DNA of 5,833 bases from JADHLJ01 sp038118725. GTDB taxonomy: Bacteria; Pseudomonadota; Alphaproteobacteria; Thalassobaculales; Thalassobaculaceae. Under the pieces are notes generated by a model. It was not told the DNA's origin. It did not search any database and saw only the letters and a program-made list of their open reading frames with translations. The translations under genes and the position numbers were made by a program. Of this stretch, positions 1 to 5,325 are shown piece after piece. The stretch's first letter is position 1, and each line of letters starts with the position of its first letter. The stretch is taken from positions 1 to 5,833 of the forward strand of contig JAYOIK010000143.1 of NCBI GenBank assembly GCA_038118725.1. The letters run 5' to 3'.

Positions 1-1
1 C

Positions 2-675
2 TCAAACATACCAGATTTCCGGCGCGGCGCTCTTCATCGGCGGCGCGGCTTGCGCCAGCGGCGGGACCGGGGCGAGGGGTGTCGTGTCGAGCAAGGACAG
101 ATCCGGCGCCTCTCCCGTGGCTTCGGCACGGCGGCGCAGCATGGTTCGAAACCCGTTTCGCGCGTGCTCCAGGTCCATGACCAGGTTGTGACGGCGCGCC
201 ACCCGTTCCGCCACTCCAACAATTGCTCGAAGGACTCATAGCAATCGCCGAGCCGTCGGACATTTTGATTGGCCAGGATCAGCCAGCGGGGATCCTGTCG
301 ATTCTTGGCGTCCAGCCACGAGGTTCCACTGGCCGAGAAGTCGCCGCCGACCGGCTTACTTTCCTTAACGTAAAACTCGAGGAAACGGACGAAAAACCCT
401 TGCATCGTAAGTAAAATCGGCGATGCGTTGCGTTCATCAATCGCGTCCTCGCCATGCAACTGCTCATACAGTAACTCGTCGAGAAACAGCTCCAGAAACT
501 CGAAAACATCCGTCGTCGAGCCGACCAGATGGGTCAGCTTGACCAGCTCTCGCGGCAGCACGGTGATGTAATCCTGGCGGCGCGAGGATTTATGCGAGCG
601 ACTATTGGCGCCAGCGTGCCAGGTCATGATCCGACCCGGCTTCTTCAAGGCCTCTTCGAGTGCTAGTCTGCTCAT
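2..675 (-). pseudogene. Unrecognised protein gene with a broken reading frame (frameshift near 215)
   Basis: I do not recognise this protein. From the ATG at 675 (starting MSRLALEEALKK) the frame is coding-like for about 153 residues, to the segment YESFEQLLE near 216. In that frame it then degenerates into an Arg/Pro/Trp-rich tail ending at 34. A second frame takes over from about 214 (VAERVARRHNLVMDLEHARN) and runs with strong G/C third positions to a TGA at 2-4, ending in a Pro/Ala-rich stretch and PEIWYV. Joining the frames needs a 1-base deletion or 2-base insertion near 215 and gives about 224 residues, mostly predicted helix, with no signal peptide or membrane segment seen. The frame stays open upstream to 825, but that part lies antisense to the 712-960 gene, so 675 is preferred; the ribosome site there is weak. 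Alternatives are a sequencing error, or a separate small gene from GTG 214, which lacks a spaced Shine-Dalgarno. G/C at third positions is lower than in the flanking genes. Confidence 0.5.
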
Positions 676-711
676 GCCCCATGATGAACCACGAAATGTC
701 GGAATGTCCAC

Positions 712-960
712 ATGATCGACCCGAGCCTGCTTGGCGATCTCGCCAAACAACACCAGAAAAACCTGCTCAGCCGCGAGGAAGCCAAGGAGTTTCTGCGTGA
801 GCTTATGGCGCTCTGCCAAAAGCATGACGTCCTTCTGCGCGCGCCGGACCAGATGCTGCGGATCAGCAAAACCTTCGGCGATTCCAGCATGCGCACGGTC
901 CTGAAGGCGATGATCGACAAGAACGGCAACTGCCCGGCGGCGAAGATCGAGTATCGCTGA
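712..960 (+). CDS. Small hypothetical protein, 82 aa
   Basis: I do not recognise the family. The frame has about 80% G or C at third codon positions, much like the housekeeping genes here, which argues that it is genuinely coding. The product is soluble-looking, rich in Lys, Leu, Asp and Glu, with no membrane segment or signal peptide. Residues 5-40 look like a helical pair (SREEAKEFLRELMALCQKHD is the core), followed by a conserved-looking stretch around RISKTFGDSSMRTVLKAMID. ATG 712 is the only usual start, because an in-frame TGA lies at 685-687. The upstream GGAA at 701-704 is a poor ribosome site. It diverges from the minus-strand gene starting at 675, so the two may share control. It could be an intact small gene or the surviving 3' part of a longer one. 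No function is proposed. Confidence 0.6.
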   Translation: MIDPSLLGDLAKQHQKNLLSREEAKEFLRELMALCQKHDVLLRAPDQMLRISKTFGDSSMRTVLKAMIDKNGNCPAAKIEYR

Positions 961-1026
961 GATACTACGTGCCAGCGGTCCTTGTACGAGCAGATTCTAC
1001 TTGACCACTTGTGAACCAACTTTCTG

Positions 1027-1067
1027 ATATTATGGTAGATCTAGTATTTCCCATAATATACATTATG
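1027..1067. repeat. AT-rich nested inverted repeats upstream of mazG
   Basis: ATATTATGG (1027-1035) and CCATAATAT (1051-1059) form a perfect 9-bp inverted repeat with a 15-bp spacer. The right arm overlaps a second inverted repeat, CATAAT-ATAC-ATTATG (1052-1067), and the spacer contains the 8-bp palindrome TAGATCTA (1036-1043). The element lies in the 127-bp gap between the 712-960 gene and mazG, ending 20 bp before the mazG ATG. It could be an operator for a dimeric regulator or part of the mazG promoter. A TTGACC at 1001-1006 is a possible -35, but the best -10 (TATTAT, 1028-1033) lies 21 bp away, so no promoter is asserted. A weak AU-rich hairpin ending the upstream transcript is also possible. 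Confidence 0.5.
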
Positions 1068-1087
1068 CGACAAATGGATCGTGACGC

Positions 1088-1939
1088 ATGAACAACGCGA
1101 ACGGCAAATCAATCCCCCCGCTCCCGATCCCTAGCGAGGAAGACGCGCCCATTCAGCGTCTCACTCAAGTCATAGCGGCCCTGCGAAACCCGGATGGCGG
1201 CTGCCCCTGGGATCTCGAGCAGACCTTCGAGACCATCGCGCCGTATACGATCGAGGAAGCCTATGAGGTCGCCGAGGCGATCGCCCAGCGGGATTTCGTC
1301 GCGCTGAAGGACGAGCTTGGCGATCTGCTGTTGCAAGTCGTCTATCACGGACGGATGGCCGAGGAACTCGGTGAGTTTAGTTTCGATGACGTCGCCGAGG
1401 CGATTACCGAAAAGATGATCCGCCGGCATCCGCATGTTTTCGGCACGCTCGAAATCGGCGATGCCGAGGCCCAAACCCAGGCCTGGGAGGAGCAGAAAGC
1501 CACCGAACGGGCCGCCAAGGCCGCCGAGAGCGGCGCGCGATCGAGCGCTCTGGATGGTGTCAGCGTCGCCTACCCCGCCTTGATGCGCGCCGTGAAACTG
1601 CAACGCCGCGCGGCCCGGGTCGGGTTCGATTGGCCGGAAACAGCGCCGGTCGTGGATAAGATCCACGAAGAACTGGGAGAACTGACAGAGGAAATCTCCG
1701 CTAGTGATGTCGATGGCGATCGCGTCGAGGACGAAATGGGCGATCTGCTCTTCGCCTGCGTCAATCTCGCCAGGCATCTCGGCGTTGACCCGGAAAACGC
1801 GCTGCGCCGGACCAACGGCAAGTTCGAGGCCCGTTTTCGCGCCGTGGAACGCATGCTCGACGAGGATCTGGGGATCGAGCCCGGTGCGGCGAGTCTGGAT
1901 CAGATGGAGGAGCGATGGACGCGCGCAAAGTTAAAGTGA
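1088..1939 (+). CDS. mazG: Nucleoside triphosphate pyrophosphohydrolase MazG
   Basis: MazG is a cytosolic house-cleaning enzyme that hydrolyses (d)NTPs to NMPs and pyrophosphate and is linked to nucleotide-pool and ppGpp control. The 283-residue protein has the two-domain layout of the E. coli type (263 aa there). Domain 1 carries the signature GGCPWDLEQTFETI (37-50), then EEAYE (56-60) and ELGD (76-79), which make up the metal-binding ExxE...ExxD motif. A charged Ala/Glu/Lys linker lies around 126-150. Domain 2 repeats the motif as EELGE (194-198) and EMGD (216-219), followed by NGKFEARFRAVE (243-254), typical of the C-terminal domain. All acidic ligands are present in both domains. ATG 1088 is the only reasonable start because an in-frame TGA lies at 1082-1084; the ribosome site is weak. 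The N-terminus has about 18 extra residues, Pro-rich, before the family core. No partner toxin-antitoxin genes are adjacent. Confidence 0.97.
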   Translation: MNNANGKSIPPLPIPSEEDAPIQRLTQVIAALRNPDGGCPWDLEQTFETIAPYTIEEAYEVAEAIAQRDFVALKDELGDLLLQVVYHGRMAEELGEFSFDDVAEAITEKMIRRHPHVFGTLEIGDAEAQTQAWEEQKATERAAKAAESGARSSALDGVSVAYPALMRAVKLQRRAARVGFDWPETAPVVDKIHEELGELTEEISASDVDGDRVEDEMGDLLFACVNLARHLGVDPENALRRTNGKFEARFRAVERMLDEDLGIEPGAASLDQMEERWTRAKLK

Positions 1940-1963
1940 AAATTTCAGAAGATGGTTTATAAT
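1936..1963 (+). promoter_or_regulatory. Candidate sigma-70 promoter just after mazG
   Basis: A perfect TATAAT (1958-1963) is preceded, 16 bp upstream, by GTGAAA (1936-1941), which matches four of six -35 bases. It sits in an AT-rich island (about 1930-1992) directly after the mazG stop. If used, it would give argC a leader of roughly 285 nt running through the palindromic element. The call rests on sequence match only; AT-rich DNA in a GC-rich genome often gives chance -10 matches. Confidence 0.25.
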
Positions 1964-2040
1964 GTTGATATTAGTTTGTATTTGTTGATTGCAGGACGCG
2001 GCTTGAGCGCGTGAATAGGCCGTGACGTCTCCTCACGACA

Positions 2041-2140
2041 CCCCGATTTTCGAATCCCTGGGCTTGACCCAGGGTCTCCCACTCCCAACAAGAATCGGGC
2101 TTGCGCCAGGGATTCGGTAAACGGGGGACCGGTTGGGAGA
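2041..2140. repeat. REP-like palindromic intergenic element (GGGTCAAGCCC family)
   Basis: The core is a perfect hairpin CCCTGGG-CTTGA-CCCAGGG (2056-2074). Longer complementary arms surround it: CGAATCCCTGG (2051-2061) with CCAGGGATTCG (2106-2116), CCCGATT (2042-2048) with AATCGGG (2093-2099), and CTCCCAAC (2082-2089) with GTTGGGAG (2132-2139). There is also an imperfect direct repeat, GGGCTTGACCCAGGG (2060-2074) against GGGCTTGCGCCAGGG (2097-2111), 13 of 15 identical. On the minus strand the core reads GGGTCAAGCCC, which I recall as the heart of abundant interspersed palindromes in alphaproteobacterial genomes. This looks like two partly degenerate copies in opposite orientation. It is not protein-coding; frames across it give only spurious peptides such as GDPGSSPG. 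Confidence 0.65.
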
Positions 2141-2173
2141 GACCGTCCAGAACCATCTCCAGCTCTAAAAGCA

Positions 2174-2202
2174 TTGACGCGCGCCCGCTTCGGGAGTAGC
2201 GA
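2174..2202 (+). promoter_or_regulatory. Weak candidate promoter proximal to argC
   Basis: TTGACG (2174-2179) matches five of six -35 bases. Seventeen bases downstream is TAGCGA (2197-2202), a poor -10, though alphaproteobacterial -10 elements are often degenerate. The start point would leave a leader of about 45 nt before the argC ATG, free of the palindromic element. Nothing else notable is seen between 2141 and 2243. Confidence 0.2.
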
Positions 2203-2243
2203 GCGTCGTTTCACTCACTCTTCAACACCACAAGAGGAAGTTC

Positions 2244-2249
2244 AGGAGG
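2244..2249 (+). promoter_or_regulatory. Ribosome binding site that fixes the argC start
   Basis: AGGAGG, a full Shine-Dalgarno match, ends 5 bases before ATG 2255. It decides between this ATG and the longer open frame beginning with TTG at 2174, which would put an unconserved 27-residue Ser/Arg/Glu-rich tail before the family N-terminus. Confidence 0.85.
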
Positions 2250-2254
2250 CGATC

Positions 2255-3214
2255 ATGACGGCGCGGATCTTTATCGACGGCGAAGCGGGAACCACGGGTT
2301 TGCAAATCCGGGAGCGCCTGATCGATCGCCGTGATATCGCGCTGATCAGCCTTTCCGACGCCGAGCGCAAGGATACCGAGGCGCGGCGGCGGGCGCTGAA
2401 CGAGGCGGATCTGGCGATCCTATGCCTGCCCGACGATGCGGCGCGGGAATCCGTCTCGCTGATCGAGAACGACACTACGCGGGTTATCGACGCCTCGACG
2501 GCGCACCGGGTGGCGGATGGCTGGACCTATGGGTTTCCCGAGATGACGGCGAACCAGAAGGATGCGGTGCGCGCGGCCAAGCGGGTGGCCAATCCCGGAT
2601 GCTATCCCACCGGCGCCATCGCCCTGGTGCGCCCGCTGGTCGAGGCGGGCCTCTTACCGGCGGACTTTCCGGTGACCGTGAATGCGATTTCCGGCTATTC
2701 CGGCGGCGGCAAGTCGTTGATCCAGCGCTTCGAGGGGCCGGACGGCGCCGCCGAACCGACCTATTACGGCTACGGATTGGCGCTCAACCACAAGCATCTG
2801 CCGGAGATGAAGGCCTATTGCCTGCTCGACCAGGCGCCGCTCTTCGCGCCGTCGGTCGGCCGCTATTACAAGGGCATGCTGGTTCAGGTGCCGCTACAGC
2901 TCTGGTCCCTGCCCGGCGCGCCGAGCGGCAAGCGGATACACGAGGCGCTCGCCGATCATTTCGGCGCCGGCGGCTTCGTCAAGGTCGCGCCCTTCGGCGA
3001 TACCGATCCCAAGACCGAGCTCAATCCCGAGGCGATGAACGCCACCAACAACATGGAATTGCGGGTCTTCGCGCGCGAGGATACCGGCCAATGCCTGTTG
3101 ACGGCGGTTCTGGATAATCTCGGCAAGGGGGCCTCGGGCGCGGCGGTTCAATCGATGAACCTGATGCTCGACCTGGAGCCGCGCGCCGGCTTGGAGCAAC
3201 GCCTGGCGGCCTAA
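2255..3214 (+). CDS. argC: N-acetyl-gamma-glutamyl-phosphate reductase, type 2
   Basis: This enzyme reduces N-acetyl-glutamyl 5-phosphate with NADPH to N-acetylglutamate 5-semialdehyde (EC 1.2.1.38), the third step of arginine/ornithine synthesis in the cytosol. The 319-residue length and the N-terminus MTARIFIDGEAGTTGLQIRE fit the shorter type 2 family. The GEAGTTG loop (9-15) is the nucleotide-binding turn. NPGCYPTG (113-120) holds the catalytic Cys116. SGYSGGGKS (146-154) and NHKHLPEM (178-185) are the substrate-binding and catalytic His region, and NLGKGASGAAVQ (288-299) is the conserved C-terminal motif. No key residue is missing. The start is set by a strong AGGAGG. In many alphaproteobacteria this form of argC follows the ribosomal genes rplM-rpsI; here the upstream gene is mazG, 315 bp away, so argC is probably transcribed alone. 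It converges on the downstream minus-strand gene. Confidence 0.97.
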   Translation: MTARIFIDGEAGTTGLQIRERLIDRRDIALISLSDAERKDTEARRRALNEADLAILCLPDDAARESVSLIENDTTRVIDASTAHRVADGWTYGFPEMTANQKDAVRAAKRVANPGCYPTGAIALVRPLVEAGLLPADFPVTVNAISGYSGGGKSLIQRFEGPDGAAEPTYYGYGLALNHKHLPEMKAYCLLDQAPLFAPSVGRYYKGMLVQVPLQLWSLPGAPSGKRIHEALADHFGAGGFVKVAPFGDTDPKTELNPEAMNATNNMELRVFAREDTGQCLLTAVLDNLGKGASGAAVQSMNLMLDLEPRAGLEQRLAA

Positions 3215-3240
3215 CGCCGCGCCACCTAACACCGCGATAT

Positions 3241-3267
3241 GAGGCGGGGTCTATTCCGCCCCGCCTC
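3241..3267. terminator. GC-rich hairpin between convergent genes, possible bidirectional terminator
   Basis: GAGGCGGGG (3241-3249) and CCCCGCCTC (3259-3267) form a perfect 9-bp stem with a 9-base loop. It lies 26 bp after the argC stop, and the stop codon of the opposing minus-strand gene (3251-3253) falls inside the loop. No T-run follows on either strand, so it is not a classical intrinsic terminator. Its position between two convergent 3' ends still makes a transcript-end or 3'-stabilising role plausible. Confidence 0.5.
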
Positions 3268-4009
3268 GCCCGGTAAATGTCTCTCGCCCCGATGCCTCGC
3301 GCACAAGAGCGTCGAACAGACTTTGCTGCGCCGCGTCCTCATGGGCGGTGACTTCCGGGTGCCATTGCACGCCCAGGCACCAGGGATGGGCGTTGTGCTC
3401 CACCGCCTCCACCACGCCATCGGCGGCGCGGGCGGTAACCCTGAGTGGAGCGGCGACGGATTTCAGCGCCTGATGGTGACCGGAAGTGCCACGCGTCCTT
3501 CCCGTTCCCAAAATACCGGCGAGCTTGCTGTCGGGGGCGTCGATTTCGGCCTCGTGCAAGGCCCATAGGCCGTCCGGATCGCGATGCATGTCGCCCTTGC
3601 CGAGATCCGGCACATGCTCCACCAGACTACCGCCCAGCGCGACGTTGAGGAGTTGGAAGCCTCGGCAGATACAGAGGATCGGCATATCCGCGCGCTCCAG
3701 GGCGGCACGGATGCCGATCAGTTCCGCCGCGTCACGCTCCGGATCAAGCTCGGTGAGTTCGGGATGCGCGGTATCGCCGCCATAGCGGGCGGGGTCGATA
3801 TCCGCGCCGCCGGAAAACACGATCCCGTCGAGCCGGTCGAGCACGGCGGGAAACAGATCCTCGCCCGGCGGCAGATAAAGCGGGATGCCCCCCGCCCGCC
3901 GCACCGAAAGCGCGTAATCCACCGGCAGAACATAGAAGGAGTCGTAATGGGTGCTCTTCATGCTCTGCTCGTGGCGTCCATAGGTGGTCACGCCGATCAC
4001 CGGTTTCAT
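3251..4009 (-). CDS. Gamma-glutamyl-gamma-aminobutyrate hydrolase (PuuD-like, peptidase C26) family protein
   Basis: This is a class I glutamine-amidotransferase-fold hydrolase, cytosolic, that cleaves gamma-glutamyl amide bonds. The best-known member, PuuD, releases GABA from gamma-glutamyl-GABA in putrescine breakdown. The 252-residue protein starts MKPVIGVTTYGR. FSGGADIDPARYG (65-77) is the family motif forming the oxyanion region. CICRGFQLLNVALGG (113-127) is the nucleophile elbow with catalytic Cys115. GHHQ (177-180) is the substrate-side motif, and GVQWHPE (213-219) supplies His217 and Glu219 of the triad. ATG 4009 is chosen because it gives the usual family N-terminus. An in-frame ATG at 4042 would add MAPTKLAGAAA, and the frame stays open to 4156, which would overlap the divergent gene. 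No puuA, puuB or puuC homologue is adjacent, so the exact substrate is open; other gamma-glutamyl compounds are possible. Confidence 0.92.
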   Translation of the reverse strand: MKPVIGVTTYGRHEQSMKSTHYDSFYVLPVDYALSVRRAGGIPLYLPPGEDLFPAVLDRLDGIVFSGGADIDPARYGGDTAHPELTELDPERDAAELIGIRAALERADMPILCICRGFQLLNVALGGSLVEHVPDLGKGDMHRDPDGLWALHEAEIDAPDSKLAGILGTGRTRGTSGHHQALKSVAAPLRVTARAADGVVEAVEHNAHPWCLGVQWHPEVTAHEDAAQQSLFDALVREASGRETFTGRGGAE

Positions 4010-4138
4010 GGCAGCAGCCCCCGCGAGTTTAGTCGGCGCCATCAAATCACGGATTCTTCGCCAAGGGGGATGCTTTTTCGCCGCCCGGCGTGACATCCTC
4101 CATGCCTGGATCATGAAACAACCATTCGGAGACGCGCC
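4010..4138. promoter_or_regulatory. Divergent promoter region between the C26 hydrolase and the dienelactone hydrolase operon
   Basis: This 129-bp gap separates two divergent starts and must hold control signals for at least the plus-strand operon. A GTGACA at 4090-4095 is a -35-like hexamer for the plus strand, but the hexamer 16 bp downstream (CATGAA, 4112-4117) is a weak -10. A short GC palindrome CGCC-GCCC-GGCG sits just before it, at 4079-4090. GGAG at 4128-4131 is the ribosome site for the gene at 4139. No clear operator or riboswitch is seen. Confidence 0.4.
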
Positions 4139-4834
4139 ATGGGCACGGAGATTCAACTGACCGCGAGCGACGGCGGTACTTTCGCGGGATATCTCGCCCT
4201 GCCCGCCTCCCTGCCGGCCCCGGGTCTAGTGGTTCTGCCGGAGGTTTTCAACACCAACGACCATATCCGCTCCGTCGCCGACGGTTATGCAGAGGCGGGC
4301 TTTGTCGTCATCGCCCCCGATATCTACTGGCGCGAGGAGGCGGGCTGCTATCTGCCCTATACCGACGAGGGCCGAGCCAAGGCCCAGGCGCTTCGGGCGG
4401 CTCAGGGCACCGATGCCTTCGCCTCCGATCTCGGCGACGTGGTGGCGGCGCTCAAGGCGCGCGAAAACTGTACCGGCAAGGTCGGCGTGATGGGCTTCTG
4501 CCTCGGCGGCAAGTTCACCTATCTCTCCAGCGTACGCCACGCGATCGACGCGGCGGTCAGCTATTACGGAGTGCAAATCGACGAGCATCTAGATGAGGCG
4601 GACGCGCTGAAATGCCCGATCCTGATGCATTTCGCCTCCGACGACCCGCATGTCCCGGCGGAGACCGTGGCGGCGATCCAGGCGCGGATGGGCGATTGGG
4701 AGAATGTCGATATCCACGTCTACCCGAACACCGAGCACGGCTTTAACCGCTACGGCTATCCACCTCATGACGAGGCGGCGGCGGCCCTTGCGCGCGAGCG
4801 TACCCTGGCGCATTTCGGGCGCTTGCTGGGCTGA
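4139..4834 (+). CDS. Dienelactone hydrolase family protein
   Basis: This is an alpha/beta-hydrolase of the dienelactone hydrolase (carboxymethylenebutenolidase, EC 3.1.1.45) family, cytosolic. The classical members open dienelactone to maleylacetate in chloroaromatic breakdown, but many homologues act on other esters or lactones. The 231-residue length is typical. LPEVFN (33-38) carries Glu35, which in the family holds the Cys in check. GFCLGG (119-124) is the nucleophile elbow with Cys121 in place of Ser, diagnostic of the family. SDDPHVP (167-173) supplies Asp169, and NTEHGFNRYG (197-206) the catalytic His200. ATG 4139 has GGAG 7 bases upstream. It begins an apparent three-gene unit, followed 46 bp later by a deazaflavin-type reductase gene and then an SDR gene, suggesting a shared small-molecule pathway. 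No chlorocatechol or protocatechuate genes are visible, so a role in aromatic breakdown is only possible. Confidence 0.93.
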   Translation: MGTEIQLTASDGGTFAGYLALPASLPAPGLVVLPEVFNTNDHIRSVADGYAEAGFVVIAPDIYWREEAGCYLPYTDEGRAKAQALRAAQGTDAFASDLGDVVAALKARENCTGKVGVMGFCLGGKFTYLSSVRHAIDAAVSYYGVQIDEHLDEADALKCPILMHFASDDPHVPAETVAAIQARMGDWENVDIHVYPNTEHGFNRYGYPPHDEAAAALARERTLAHFGRLLG

Positions 4835-4880
4835 TTGGCGGGGCCTAGGCTAAACACGACATCCTCAACGGAGAAAAATC

Positions 4881-5315
4881 ATGGCCGAGTACATTCCCCC
4901 GACCCTGGACTGGGTCCGCGAGCAGGTGGAGCTTTATGAAGGCAGCGGGGGCACCGAGGGCACGACGCTCCGCGATACCGGCCTGCCCTGCATCATCATC
5001 ACCCACAAGGGCGGCAAGACCGGAGCGATCCGCAAGATCCCGGTGATGACCGTCAAGGTCGGCCACAGCTATGTGCTGGTCGGCTCCTATGGCGGGCGGC
5101 CCAAGAACCCGGTTTGGGTCTACAACCTGCGCGCCCATCCGGATGTCGAGATCCGCGACCGGACCGAGGTGATGAAGATGACGGTCCGCGAGGTCCATGA
5201 CGACCCCGAGCGCCAACGCCTCTGGGACGCCGCCGCCGAGGCCTATCCGCCCTATATCGAGTACCAGGCCAAGACCGACCGCAAAATCCCGGTCTTCATC
5301 GCCGAACCGGCTTGA
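4881..5315 (+). CDS. Nitroreductase family deazaflavin (F420)-dependent oxidoreductase, DDN-like
   Basis: The 144-residue protein fits the split-beta-barrel family (PF04075) that includes mycobacterial Ddn, an F420H2-dependent quinone or nitroimidazole reductase. The diagnostic run is IIITHKGGKTGAIRKIPVM (38-56), matching the family pattern T-x-G-R-K-S-G-x-x-R-x-x-P-L. It is followed by YVLVGSYGGRPKNPVWVYN (64-82) and LRAHPDVEI (83-91), matching the family's S-x-G-G-x-P-x-x-P-x-W-x-x-N-L-x-A-x-P motif that contacts the cofactor. ATG 4881 has GGAG 7 bases upstream. There is no signal peptide or membrane segment. It lies between a dienelactone hydrolase and an SDR gene, 10 bp before the SDR start. 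Related proteins in proteobacteria may use F420, FMN or another ligand, so cofactor use here is inferred from family only. Confidence 0.88.
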   Translation: MAEYIPPTLDWVREQVELYEGSGGTEGTTLRDTGLPCIIITHKGGKTGAIRKIPVMTVKVGHSYVLVGSYGGRPKNPVWVYNLRAHPDVEIRDRTEVMKMTVREVHDDPERQRLWDAAAEAYPPYIEYQAKTDRKIPVFIAEPA

Positions 5316-5325
5316 GGACGGAACC

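Noticed and set aside
676..825. Upstream extension of the minus-strand unknown gene to an ATG at 825
   Set aside because: This part lies antisense to the first half of the 712-960 gene, whose third positions are strongly G/C; the minus frame there is better explained as its shadow, so the ATG at 675 is preferred.
1109..1777. Long open frame antisense to mazG (222 codons)
   Set aside because: It lies wholly inside a gene with full MazG motifs. Open antisense frames are common opposite GC-rich coding sequence, and its translation shows no family features.
1957..2214. Minus-strand open frames across the mazG-argC spacer
   Set aside because: The translation includes GDPGSSPG, a peptide arising from the GGGTCAAGCCC palindrome; this is repeat DNA rather than a gene.
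2174..2254. Extended N-terminus for ArgC from TTG 2174
   Set aside because: The added 27 residues are not part of the family, and a strong AGGAGG sits just before ATG 2255.
2422..3117. Open frame of 231 codons in another frame inside argC
   Set aside because: Its Arg/Gly-rich translation is typical of out-of-frame GC-rich DNA, and the ArgC frame has all its catalytic motifs.
3584..4093. Plus-strand open frame opposite the C26 hydrolase
   Set aside because: It is antisense to a gene with an intact Cys-His-Glu triad, has no plausible ribosome site, and shows no recognisable motif.
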